From positions 1 through 45,822 of the forward strand of contig JAETRI010000020.1 of NCBI GenBank assembly GCA_021770245.1: a stretch of 45,822 bases of DNA. The letters run 5' to 3'. The position numbers and the translations under genes were made by a program. This DNA is from Lachnospiraceae bacterium. GTDB taxonomy: Bacteria; Bacillota; Clostridia; Lachnospirales; Lachnospiraceae. The notes under the pieces were generated by a model, which ran no database searches, was not told where the DNA came from, and saw nothing but the letters and a program-made list of their open reading frames with translations. Numbering within the stretch: the stretch's first letter is position 1; each line of letters starts with the position of its first letter. Shown here piece after piece: positions 1 to 7,263 of the stretch.

Positions 1-85
1 ATGGTTTCTTGACAACTCCATTATACCAAACGGATTGTATTTATGCCTTTTTTATTGGCTGAAATATTGAATTTTCAAGGTTCAA

Positions 86-102
86 CACACCTTAACGGTG
101 TG
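86..102 (-). terminator. Weak hairpin after the PHP gene
   Basis: CACACC-ttaac-GGTGTG forms a 6-bp stem just beyond the stop codon of the minus-strand PHP phosphatase gene. The following bases on that strand are only moderately T-rich, so this is at best a weak intrinsic terminator. The 85 bases before it show nothing I can name. Confidence 0.3.
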
Positions 103-116
103 GGAAGTCTTAGTAT

Positions 117-908
117 TTAAATTTCGGTACAGACCGGAATATTCCGTTTTGCCAGATTCGCATAAGCCATATCCATACAGGAATCATACAACACTGCAGG
201 TTCGTGACAGTCCGAACCCACATACACCGGGATATTGCTTCCTGACACCTTGTCCCAAAAATTTTTATGGGGATAGGGATATCTTTTTCCGTCCGAGTAG
301 ATTTTTTCTCCTCTTCTAAGGCCGTTTGCATTATATTCCAAAGCAAATCCATATTTTGATGCACCGTCGATCAGAATATCGCAGGCCCTGTCACAATGAA
401 TATCCCAGGGATGGTCGTTAAAGAAAATGAGATCCGGATGGGCCGCATAACGAAAATAGCCTGTACGCATGGCCCCAACCACATTTCTTGCATAGGATTC
501 ATAGAGGGAGGTATCCTTCAGCCTGTATACGTTATATAATTTTCTTTCCTCTGTCTCTAAAAGATGCTGTCCCAGAATCAGGTATTCACATGGTGTATTT
601 GAGAGCAGCCTTTCATAATAGCTCGTATACCTGGTTAAATATTCCGCTTCAAAACCGAGATAAATGCGGAGTTTTCCATGAAACTCCTTCTTAAGAGCCG
701 TTACCTCATTCATATAGTCTTCGATCTGCGCATAAGGCATGCGCAGATCGAAGCTGTCGTCGGGAAAAGGAATATGGTCCGAAAAACCAAGGGCCGTCAG
801 ACCTTGATGAACGGCTTCCAGCGCATACTGAGAAACGGTTCCTTTGGCATGCAGACAACGATAGCAATGGGTGTGAAAATTGACTTTTTTATACGTGGAT
901 GGTTCCAT
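117..908 (-). CDS. PHP-domain phosphatase, histidinol-phosphatase (HisK) type
   Basis: 263-aa protein with a complete PHP metal-site signature: HTH near residue 12, SDH near residue 44, an acidic GFEAE, AHPD in the middle and GSDCH near the end. This order and the length fit the histidinol-phosphate phosphatase branch of the PHP superfamily, which releases phosphate from L-histidinol phosphate using two or three metal ions. No his genes lie nearby, so the histidine role is a family assignment; other small phosphate esters are possible substrates. The ATG at 906-908 is preceded by GGCGGAG at good spacing. Cytosolic; no signal peptide. Confidence 0.75.
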   Translation of the reverse strand: MEPSTYKKVNFHTHCYRCLHAKGTVSQYALEAVHQGLTALGFSDHIPFPDDSFDLRMPYAQIEDYMNEVTALKKEFHGKLRIYLGFEAEYLTRYTSYYERLLSNTPCEYLILGQHLLETEERKLYNVYRLKDTSLYESYARNVVGAMRTGYFRYAAHPDLIFFNDHPWDIHCDRACDILIDGASKYGFALEYNANGLRRGEKIYSDGKRYPYPHKNFWDKVSGSNIPVYVGSDCHEPAVLYDSCMDMAYANLAKRNIPVCTEI

Positions 909-953
909 GGAAAAATCTCCGCCTTTTCTTATGTATCAATCAGGATATTTCGA

Positions 954-1622
954 TCAGCCTGCGAATAGCTGGACCCAATAGGGATAGCCGTTTTCATCCA
1001 CATAGTATCCTACGCCGATTTTCGTAAATCCTCCATTCATAATATTCGCCCTGTGGCCTTCGCTGTTCATCCAGGCTTCCGTAACCCTCTCAGCGGTAGG
1101 ATATCCGGCGGCGATATTCTCTCCCAGCATACGATATCTGTAATCGGAAGGAATGGCCGTAAAACAGGTAGAACCGTTCGGCCTGGTATGGGAGAACAGG
1201 ACAGCGGTTTCCGTTGCTCTCAGGTAAGCGGATTGTGCCAGCGTCTCGTCCCAGGAAAGCCCCGAAAGCCCGCCCGCCTGTCTGTACATGTTGGTCGCCT
1301 GCTGTACGGCAACAGGGGGATCCGGAAGTGCAGGAACCTCGGGAGTTACGGGAGCTGCGGGAGGCTCCTGCACTGCTTCGGGAGCCACGGCCATCCTTCC
1401 TTCCGCCCTGCCGAATAATGCATAATGCTGATAGAGCAGATTCGCGTCGTTTCCGTATACTGCCGCCACGTCAGGATAGGTCTGTGCGTAAAATGCAGCG
1501 TCAAATACCGTCCCGTCAGGCATAACCGCCGGCTCGGCACAGATTGTCATGCTCCAGCCAAAGGTCATAATCAGGATGGCAGCGGTAAGAAATAATGTTT
1601 TATTTCCGAACCTTTTTTTCAT
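954..1622 (-). CDS. Secreted CAP/SCP-domain protein with an N-terminal YPDVA-type module
   Basis: About 222 aa. The start is the ATG at 1620-1622 (MKKRFGNKT...), preceded by GAGAGGGGAC; an upstream in-frame ATG at 1734-1736 adds a non-signal-like extension and lies at the promoter -10. A positively charged stretch and a hydrophobic segment ending near ICAEP form an export signal. Next comes a FDAAFYAQTYPDVA...HYALFGRAEGR module, common in secreted Clostridia proteins, then a Pro-rich linker. The C-terminal CAP domain contains SHTRPNG, GENIAAGY, AWMNSEGHRANIMN and YWVQLF. This domain type is widespread in exported proteins; its molecular activity here is unknown. Confidence 0.85.
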   Translation of the reverse strand: MKKRFGNKTLFLTAAILIMTFGWSMTICAEPAVMPDGTVFDAAFYAQTYPDVAAVYGNDANLLYQHYALFGRAEGRMAVAPEAVQEPPAAPVTPEVPALPDPPVAVQQATNMYRQAGGLSGLSWDETLAQSAYLRATETAVLFSHTRPNGSTCFTAIPSDYRYRMLGENIAAGYPTAERVTEAWMNSEGHRANIMNGGFTKIGVGYYVDENGYPYWVQLFAG

Positions 1623-1637
1623 GTCCCCTCTCTTTCT

Positions 1638-1652
1638 GCCGCCTGCGGCGGC
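1638..1652 (-). promoter_or_regulatory. Hairpin directly upstream of the CAP gene ribosome binding site
   Basis: On the minus strand GCCGCC-GCA-GGCGGC forms a 6-bp G+C-only stem that ends 15 bases before the ATG, with the ribosome binding site GAGAGGGGAC between. The placement matches the hairpin-then-RBS leaders seen at several other genes of the window. It has no T tract, so it is not an intrinsic terminator. Confidence 0.55.
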
Positions 1653-1735
1653 GTTCACATCTTGGATAACAGCAAACGTCCGTGGTTTTGAACCTTGTTT
1701 GCCGGATGAAAAGATGAATTCTTTTCTTAATGACA

Positions 1736-1763
1736 ATTATATCACAGGTATTCGGAATTACAA
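1736..1763 (-). promoter_or_regulatory. Sigma-A promoter of the CAP gene
   Basis: On the minus strand TTGTAA (plus 1758-1763) and a perfect TATAAT (plus 1736-1741) are 16 bp apart. The predicted leader is about 105 nt and can fold GCAAAC/GTTTGC with an inner GGTT/AACC before the hairpin that precedes the ribosome binding site. Confidence 0.65.
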
Positions 1764-1800
1764 GTTGTTACTCATGTAGAATAGAACAAACACACACAAG

Positions 1801-1880
1801 GCCGGCTTTGTGACCGAACGGCGGACCGACCCGGCCCCTGCAAAGAGTGGTAGTCCATCGGGGATCCGATTTCGCTCATC
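1801..1880. repeat. Intergenic repeat with the CCATCGGGGA core
   Basis: Within the 385-base gap between the CAP gene and the small ORF at 2008, positions 1854-1878 match 45,737-45,761 at 23 of 25 positions (core CCATCGGGGA, then CCG, TTTCGCTCA). A G+C-rich flank at 1830-1840 (CCCGGCCCCTG) recalls the flanks of the copy at the window end and of the stretch at 10,445-10,470. The sequence is non-coding on both strands and looks like a dispersed intergenic repeat. Confidence 0.5.
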
Positions 1881-1917
1881 CTATCCCACACATCTTATCC
1901 CAAATAAATAAAAACAG

Positions 1918-1946
1918 TGGACAAAAGAAAAAAAACATATTATAAA
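1918..1946 (+). promoter_or_regulatory. Sigma-A promoter for the small ORF and SPL gene
   Basis: TGGACA at 1918-1923 and TATAAA at 1941-1946 are separated by 17 bp of almost pure A, a strong Gram-positive promoter layout. It lies about 60 bp before the ATG at 2008. Confidence 0.65.
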
Positions 1947-2007
1947 GGTAGTTGAGGAGAAATAACAGGCAGAGAGCATCGGTCTTTGCCGGGAGGAGAA
2001 TTTATCT

Positions 2008-2157
2008 ATGGAAAAGAGGGAACAAAGAAAGGCACTGCTGTGCGGCGGTGTTTTGGTAGCCTGCGCCGCTTTACTGGCCGCGGGTTTTATGGCTCTGGAT
2101 TTTAGCCCGTTTGAAAATGTGATGGTTTATTGTATGGATTATTTGGGAGTGGCATAA
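2008..2157 (+). CDS. Small single-pass membrane protein (49 aa)
   Basis: An ATG at 2008 follows a strong GGGAGGAG ribosome binding site and opens 49 codons ending TAA at 2155-2157. The product starts with a charged MEKREQRK, then a hydrophobic segment LLCGGVLVACAALLAAGFMAL that would cross the membrane once, then a short tail with FSPFENVMVYCMDYLGVA. The next gene begins with GTG on the very next base, so translation of the two is probably coupled. I do not recognise the family. Support comes from the RBS, the promoter at 1918-1946 and the exact junction with the next gene. Confidence 0.6.
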   Translation: MEKREQRKALLCGGVLVACAALLAAGFMALDFSPFENVMVYCMDYLGVA

Positions 2158-3048
2158 GTGGAATATATATCCGCCAAAACGATCGTGACGAAGACCAAAT
2201 CCCGGGAATGGTTCGGAACGGATTATAACATGAACATTTATAAGGGATGTTGTCACGGATGTATTTATTGCGACAGCCGTTCTTCCTGTTACGGAATCGA
2301 CGATTTTGACCGGGTAAGGGCAAAGGAAGACGCCCTGCGGATCATCCGGGATGATCTGCGGCGGAAGGTAAAGAAGGGAGTGGTGGGGACCGGAGCCATG
2401 AGTGATCCTTACAATCCCTATGAAAAGGAACTTGAGCTGACAAGGCATGCCCTGGAATTGGTGGATGCCTTTGGCTTCGGAGCGGCGATTGCCACAAAGA
2501 GCAGCCTGATTACCCGGGATATAGATGTCTTGAACGGGATAAAAGAACATTCTCCCGTGCTGTGTAAGATTACGATAACCGCAGCGCAGGATGCGCTGTG
2601 CCGAAAGGTGGAACCGAATGTGTGTCCCACGTCCGAAAGGCTGGATGCGGTGGAAAGGCTCGAAGAAGCGGGAATCTTTACGGGGATTCTGTTAATGCCG
2701 GTTTTACCGTTCCTGGAGGATACGCAGGAGAACGTGACTGCCATTGTAAGGAAGGCCCATGAAGCAGGAGCAAAATTTATCTATGCGGCCTTTGGGATGA
2801 CGCTGCGGGAAAATCAGAGAGCATGGTATTATGAGAAACTGAAAAAAAACTTTCCGGGACAGGGACTGGTGGAAAAATACAGGAAGTCCTATGGGAACCG
2901 ATATGAATGCCACAGCCCTCGGGCGAAGGAATTGTGGAAAGCTTTCAGAGAGGAATGCGAAAAATATGGGCTCCTGTATGATATGAAAAGTATTATCAGG
3001 GCATATAAAAGAGGATATGAATACAGCCAGCTCAGTCTGTTCGATTAA
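2158..3048 (+). CDS. Radical SAM protein of the SPL (spore photoproduct lyase-like) family
   Basis: 296 aa beginning with GTG directly after the stop codon of the preceding small gene. The 4Fe-4S-binding motif C31-x3-C35-x2-C38 (CCHGCIYC) and the motif GTGAMSDPYNPYE near residue 80 are typical of the SplB-related proteins common in Clostridia, often annotated only as SPL family radical SAM. Such enzymes cleave S-adenosylmethionine to start a radical reaction. DNA photoproduct repair is the activity of SplB itself, but this branch is shorter (SplB is about 340 aa) and its substrate is unproven. The C-terminus ends QLSLFD. Confidence 0.8.
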   Translation: MEYISAKTIVTKTKSREWFGTDYNMNIYKGCCHGCIYCDSRSSCYGIDDFDRVRAKEDALRIIRDDLRRKVKKGVVGTGAMSDPYNPYEKELELTRHALELVDAFGFGAAIATKSSLITRDIDVLNGIKEHSPVLCKITITAAQDALCRKVEPNVCPTSERLDAVERLEEAGIFTGILLMPVLPFLEDTQENVTAIVRKAHEAGAKFIYAAFGMTLRENQRAWYYEKLKKNFPGQGLVEKYRKSYGNRYECHSPRAKELWKAFREECEKYGLLYDMKSIIRAYKRGYEYSQLSLFD

Positions 3049-3075
3049 GAAGTGGAAGCGGGCAGAAAGGTGAAA

Positions 3076-3954
3076 ATGAAAATGGATATTTCGGCGATTG
3101 AAAAAAGAGCGGAGGAGATGCGCATCCTGAATCTGAGGGTATTAAAGGACGGAAATCTGATTCTGAAACGGGACTGGGACGATGAAATACGTAGAAATCA
3201 ATATTCTGTCAGCAAAAGCTTTACCAGCATTGCGGTGGGGATCGCGCAGAAAGAAGGGCTTTTGTCTTTGGACGAAAGATTGTGTGATGTGTTTTACAGG
3301 GAAATTCCGGATCATCCTTCCGCGTTTCTGCAAAAGGCAACGGTTAGAGATCTGCTCACCATGGGTCTTGGACAGGAAAAGCCTGAATTGATGGGAGAGC
3401 AGAGAATCTTTCTGGAGGAAAGAAACTGGGTGAAATACTGTCTTTCCCGTCCGTTTGTGAACGAGCCGGGAACAAAATTTCTGTATAGCAATGCGGGCCC
3501 TTATCTGGCAGGAATGCTCGTGCAGAGAAGGGCGGGCTGTGACCTGATCCATTATCTGATGCCGAGGCTTTTCGAGCCATTGGAAATCAGAAGGACGGTA
3601 TGGGAAACGGATGCGGACGGATTTACCTTCGGATCAGGCGGACTTTTCCTGTGCGTGACGGAACTTCTGAAATTTGGCCAGCTTCTTTTACAGGAAGGGA
3701 ATTGGAACGGAAGGCAGATCGTTCCTGCGGAATATATCCGGGAAGCTTCGGGAATTCGGATTGACAATCAGTCGGAGGGATATGGCTATCTTTTCTGGAG
3801 AGGACCATATGATTCCTACAGGGCGGATGGGAAGTATGGACAGTTTGCCATTATCCTGCCAAAGCGCCATGCAGTGATCGCCATGCAGGCAGAATCCAGG
3901 GATGCTTCGTCGATGATGGACTGCTGTATGGATACGATCGTCCCTCAGTTATAG
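3076..3954 (+). CDS. Serine hydrolase of the beta-lactamase/penicillin-binding fold (class C-like)
   Basis: About 292 aa. The SxxK catalytic motif is S44-V-S-K47 (SVSKSFTSIAVG), and the tyrosine motif is Y137-S-N139 (LYSNAGPYLAGML). A GGLFLC turn and a late GKYGQFAIILP segment fit the last part of the fold. There is no signal peptide, so the protein is probably cytosolic; such proteins are usually esterases or peptidases rather than true beta-lactamases. AGAAAGGTG precedes ATGs at 3076 and 3082; a GTG at 3052 has no ribosome binding site. It follows the SPL gene closely and is probably co-transcribed. Confidence 0.75.
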   Translation: MKMDISAIEKRAEEMRILNLRVLKDGNLILKRDWDDEIRRNQYSVSKSFTSIAVGIAQKEGLLSLDERLCDVFYREIPDHPSAFLQKATVRDLLTMGLGQEKPELMGEQRIFLEERNWVKYCLSRPFVNEPGTKFLYSNAGPYLAGMLVQRRAGCDLIHYLMPRLFEPLEIRRTVWETDADGFTFGSGGLFLCVTELLKFGQLLLQEGNWNGRQIVPAEYIREASGIRIDNQSEGYGYLFWRGPYDSYRADGKYGQFAIILPKRHAVIAMQAESRDASSMMDCCMDTIVPQL

Positions 3955-3973
3955 GCGGCAGAACAGAGTTTGA

Positions 3974-4071
3974 GTACGTGTTAGAACGTACAGATGGGAG
4001 GAAGGTTGAAAGAAGAACACTTTCAACTTCCTTGATTAGAGTGCGTGCTTTGCACGCAGATGGGAGGAAAG
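3974..4071 (+). repeat. Tandem hairpin-RBS cassette upstream of the GH32 gene
   Basis: Three stems in order: GTACGT/ACGTAC (3974-3991, loop GTTAGA), then the linker AGATGGGAGGAA, then GTTGAAAG/CTTTCAAC (4005-4027, loop AAGAACA), a spacer TTCCTTGATTAGAG, then TGCGTGC-TTT-GCACGCA (4042-4058). The last stem is followed by GATGGGAGGAAAG and the ATG at 4072, so the cassette supplies the ribosome binding site. The same order occurs before the NTP pyrophosphatase gene (12,482) and rpiB (36,047-36,207). The stem sequence differs between copies but pairing is kept. Confidence 0.8.
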
Positions 4072-5595
4072 ATGGAAAAACAGATTTTGATTACCAAAAA
4101 GTATCTGCTGATCCCGGTGTGTGTGGAAAAGGATGTGCGTCCGGTTTCTTTTTCCTGCGGGAGTGAAAAGGTTTATGAATTTAATATCCCTGTTAATGAG
4201 GAAAAGGCCGCGCATTATGCTTTCCATTATTTCGCTTCTATCCCGGTGGAAAAATACAAGGGGAAGAAGATGACGGTGGAGGGAGAAGTGCCCGGGGCTT
4301 TTCTGGACGAAATCTGCCTTTCCGACAGCATGCCGGAGACTGCGGAAAATCATCCGATGATCCATTTTACCACGAACACAGGGTGGACGAACGATCCCAA
4401 CGGGATGATTTATCAAAACGGGGTTTATCATCTTTTTTTCCAATACAATCCCTTTGACACCAAATGGGAAAATATGTGCTGGGGCCATGCGGTGAGTACG
4501 GATCTTCTCCACTGGGAGCAGAAGGAAACGGCCCTTTATCCGGATCAGGAAGGGACCATGTATTCCGGAAGCGGGATTATAAACGAAAAGGGGCTTTTGG
4601 GTCTGCCGACGGATGCGCAGATTTATTTTTATACCTGTGCCGGAGGACGGAGCGGATGGAGCCGCGGCAGGAAATTTACCCAGAAGATCGCCTACAGTAC
4701 GGACGGCGGCAGGACGCTTCAGAAGCTGGAAGGTTGCATTATAAAACATATCGTGGAAGAAAACAGGGATCCGAAGGTATATTGGCATGAAGAAAGCAAA
4801 GCCTATTATATGGTTCTCTACCTGGATAAAAACGACTTTGGTATCTTTCGTTCCAAGGATTTGAAAAACTGGAAGAAGAGCCAGACAATTACCCTTGAGA
4901 AAGGATTTGAATGCCCGGATTTGAGAAAAATACCCGTGGAAGGCGGCGGAGAAAAGTGGGTGTTCTGGAGCGCAGACGGTTACTATTATCTGGGAGATTT
5001 TGACGGATATGAATTTAAAACAGACGGGATCAGGCATGAAGCCTATAAAACGTCCATTCCCTATGCCGCTCAGACCTTTTGGGGAATAGAAGATGTAATC
5101 ACCATTCCCTGGCTTCGTACGGAAAATAAGGGGAAACTGTATCGAAGCGGAATGGGACTTCCCAGAAAGATGACCCTGTCGGAGACGAAGAACGGACTGC
5201 GTCTGCGCCTGTCGCATGTAGACGAATTCCTAAAGGCACGGGTCAATGTACACTCTTCTAACGGAGAGGGGAAGGTATTCCATATGATGCAGAAGGAATC
5301 CGCTCTTGAAGTGTGCATCCATATGGAAGATACGGGAGATTTTTCTCTGAATTTATGCGGAACCGTTATTATCTATACGGCATCCTGCGGGAAACTGAGC
5401 GTGGGCAGCGATACGGTGGAACTGGATCGGTCCGCCAATGATTTTTCGATTCTGGCGGATAGGGATATCATTGAAGTTACTGCACAAAACGGCCTGATCT
5501 ATGCCGTTTTTGAGACGGAAAAGGGAAAGAAGAACGGTACGGTTACGGTGGAGACATCGGGAAAAGCGGAAGTGGATATCTACCGGGTGGAGTAA
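4072..5595 (+). CDS. GH32 beta-fructosidase (sucrose/fructan hydrolase)
   Basis: 507 aa, intracellular (no signal peptide). The first roughly 95 residues form an extra domain often seen on Lachnospiraceae GH32 enzymes. The five-bladed propeller starts at HFTTNTGWTNDPNG, with the nucleophile D108 in NDPNG. The transition-state Asp is in RDP (R232-D233) and the acid/base Glu is in EC (E280-C281). A C-terminal beta-sandwich of about 150 residues completes the family length. It releases beta-linked fructose from sucrose or fructans; the fructokinase 0.7 kb downstream could take the product. An in-frame GTG at 4045 lies inside the leader hairpin and is rejected in favour of ATG 4072 after GGGAGGA. 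Confidence 0.9.
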   Translation: MEKQILITKKYLLIPVCVEKDVRPVSFSCGSEKVYEFNIPVNEEKAAHYAFHYFASIPVEKYKGKKMTVEGEVPGAFLDEICLSDSMPETAENHPMIHFTTNTGWTNDPNGMIYQNGVYHLFFQYNPFDTKWENMCWGHAVSTDLLHWEQKETALYPDQEGTMYSGSGIINEKGLLGLPTDAQIYFYTCAGGRSGWSRGRKFTQKIAYSTDGGRTLQKLEGCIIKHIVEENRDPKVYWHEESKAYYMVLYLDKNDFGIFRSKDLKNWKKSQTITLEKGFECPDLRKIPVEGGGEKWVFWSADGYYYLGDFDGYEFKTDGIRHEAYKTSIPYAAQTFWGIEDVITIPWLRTENKGKLYRSGMGLPRKMTLSETKNGLRLRLSHVDEFLKARVNVHSSNGEGKVFHMMQKESALEVCIHMEDTGDFSLNLCGTVIIYTASCGKLSVGSDTVELDRSANDFSILADRDIIEVTAQNGLIYAVFETEKGKKNGTVTVETSGKAEVDIYRVE

Positions 5596-5613
5596 ATCAG
5601 ATCAGGAAAGAGA

Positions 5614-5640
5614 GGGACGGCCCGTGAATCGGGCCGTCCC
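5614..5640 (+). terminator. 11-bp hairpin between convergent genes
   Basis: GGGACGGCCCG-TGAAT-CGGGCCGTCCC lies between the stops of the GH32 gene (plus) and the phasin-like gene (minus). The stem is perfect and very stable. The flank on the plus side (TGAAATAGAG) is not T-rich; on the minus side CTCTCTTTCC is somewhat pyrimidine-rich. It probably ends transcription from both sides. Confidence 0.6.
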
Positions 5641-5661
5641 TGAAATAGAGACCGGTTAGTT

Positions 5662-6039
5662 TTATTCCTTCTCTTCACAGCATCCGCAGCAGGTCTCTTC
5701 CGTCTCCTCGCAGGCACAGGATTCCTCAGCCGGTTCGTCGTCATCACAGGACATGGCCATATCCAGCCTGGCTTTGAGCTCCTCCAGTTCTTCCTTGGAC
5801 ATCTTATCCACAGCTGCAAAGACATCCTTGAATTCATTGACCACGTTAACGGTCACATGCTTGTTGATTTTTTCTTTTCTTTCTTTCTTGTATTCCTCAT
5901 TGAGGGCCTTTCCCTGCTCCACGGTGAGTTCGCCCTTTTCCACCAGATTATCGATCAGGTTTTTGGCGGCTTCCCCTGTGGTGGCGACTGCGCCCACGCC
6001 TGCCAGAAATACTTTTTTAATGCCTTCTGTAATATCCAT
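5662..6039 (-). CDS. Phasin-like coiled-coil protein with an acidic, Cys-rich tail
   Basis: 125 aa. The N-terminus (MDITEGIKKVFLAGVGAVATTGEAAKNLIDNLVEKGEL) matches the phasin/PhaF-like proteins of Firmicutes, which have an amphipathic start followed by a long helix; residues 45-95 are strongly charged and helical. The last 30 residues are mostly Glu/Asp with seven cysteines, including CACEE and CCGCCEEKE, which looks like a metal or thiol site rather than granule binding. No polyhydroxyalkanoate synthase is present here, so a granule role is unlikely; a stress or metal role is only inference. ATG 6037-6039 follows AAAGGGATG. It is an isolated gene on this strand. Confidence 0.65.
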   Translation of the reverse strand: MDITEGIKKVFLAGVGAVATTGEAAKNLIDNLVEKGELTVEQGKALNEEYKKERKEKINKHVTVNVVNEFKDVFAAVDKMSKEELEELKARLDMAMSCDDDEPAEESCACEETEETCCGCCEEKE

Positions 6040-6091
6040 GTGATCATCCCTTTCCTACGATAAAAACAGTTTATACGGTATCGATGGAACC

Positions 6092-6097
6092 AGTATA
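6092..6097 (-). promoter_or_regulatory. Extended -10 promoter of the phasin-like gene
   Basis: On the minus strand TGCTATACT provides an extended -10 (TGnTATACT) about 50 bp upstream of the start codon. No good -35 is visible at the usual distance. Confidence 0.4.
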
Positions 6098-6287
6098 GCA
6101 TAGTCCTTTAAAAATATCTTCCTTTTTACCGGTATTTAGAAAAATTTAAGGTTTCAATTTCAGCCGGATACTGTTAAAATAGGGAAAAGGCTTTGTTACG
6201 GGAGAAAACGGAGCGACAGTTGAAAAACGCAGTTTTTTGGCAAAAAAATGGGAAGCCGGCCTACGGCAGCGGAAAGGAATGAAGAAA

Positions 6288-7253
6288 ATGGGAAAAAAAT
6301 TCGATGTGATTGCGCTAGGTGAATTATTAATCGATTTTACGGATAACGGAAAGAGTGCCCAGGGGAATACGATTTTTGAAGCGAATCCCGGCGGCGCTCC
6401 CTGCAATGTTTTGGCCATGCTGAACCGATGCGGGAATCCCACCGCTTTTATCGGAAAGGTGGGGAAGGATATCTTCGGATTAAAGCTTAAGGCAACCCTG
6501 GAAGAAGTGGGAATCGATACGTCCAACCTGATTGTGGATGAAGAGGCCAGGACGACTCTGGCTTTTGTGGAAACCTTTGAAGACGGAGATCGGGATTTTT
6601 CCTTTTTCAGGAATCCGGGGGCCGATATGCTTCTTACCGCCGGCGAGGTGGATGAGGAAATGATCAGAGATTCCAGGATTTTCCATTTCGGAACGCTTTC
6701 CATGACCCACGAGGGAGTGAGAGAGGCCACGAAGAAGGGGATCCGTGTGGCAAAGGAAAGCGGTGCGATGGTTTCCTTTGATCCGAATCTGCGTCCCCCT
6801 CTTTGGAAATCCCTGGACGATGCCAGAGAACAGGTGGCCTACGGTTTGGGACAGTGCGATATCCTGAAAATATCCGATAACGAGATCCAGTGGTTCACCG
6901 GGGAAGAGGACTATGATGCGGGAATCGCAAAGCTGCGCGGGGAATATGATATCCCGCTGATCCTGCTTTCCATGGGCAGGGACGGGAGCCGCGCCTATTA
7001 TAAGGATCTGCGGGTAGAAGTACCTTCCTTCCTTCAGGACAATACCATCGAGACTACCGGCGCCGGAGATACCTTTGGGGGCTGCTGTCTGCACTATGTG
7101 CTGGAAAAGGGATTGGATAATCTGGATGAAGACAGCCTGAGGGAAATGCTTACTTTTGCCAACGCGGCGGCTTCCATCATCACCACCAGGAAAGGGGCTC
7201 TGCGCGTCATGCCCGAAGTGGAAGAGGTAGAGGAATTCATCAGGTCAAGATAA
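6288..7253 (+). CDS. PfkB-family sugar kinase, probable fructokinase
   Basis: 321 aa from ATG 6288 (MGKKFDVIALGELLIDF), with GGAAAGGA nine bases upstream; an ATG at 6279 is too close to that site. Ribokinase/PfkB signatures are present: the sugar-binding NPGGAPCNVLAMLNRCG near residue 33, GKVGKDIFG, and the ATP/anion-hole motif TTGAGDTF with the catalytic base D261. The pattern is that of bacterial fructokinases, phosphorylating fructose to fructose 6-phosphate in the cytosol. Its closeness to the GH32 gene supports the assignment although the phasin-like gene sits between them on the other strand. Confidence 0.85.
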   Translation: MGKKFDVIALGELLIDFTDNGKSAQGNTIFEANPGGAPCNVLAMLNRCGNPTAFIGKVGKDIFGLKLKATLEEVGIDTSNLIVDEEARTTLAFVETFEDGDRDFSFFRNPGADMLLTAGEVDEEMIRDSRIFHFGTLSMTHEGVREATKKGIRVAKESGAMVSFDPNLRPPLWKSLDDAREQVAYGLGQCDILKISDNEIQWFTGEEDYDAGIAKLRGEYDIPLILLSMGRDGSRAYYKDLRVEVPSFLQDNTIETTGAGDTFGGCCLHYVLEKGLDNLDEDSLREMLTFANAAASIITTRKGALRVMPEVEEVEEFIRSR

Positions 7254-7263
7254 AGAGGAAGCT

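Noticed and set aside
1638-1735. Possible c-di-GMP-I (GEMM) riboswitch in the CAP gene leader, because of GGCAAAC and GGACG blocks on the minus strand
   Set aside because: The 3' block reads GGACGTTTGC instead of the conserved GGACGCAAAGC, so it simply pairs with GCAAAC as a hairpin, and the second GEMM helix is not visible.
3974-4071. Intrinsic terminator between the hydrolase and GH32 genes
   Set aside because: The stems lack a following T tract and lead straight into a ribosome binding site and start codon, as at several other genes.
4036-5217. Minus-strand frame of 393 codons
   Set aside because: It is antisense to the GH32 gene, which carries the full set of catalytic motifs.
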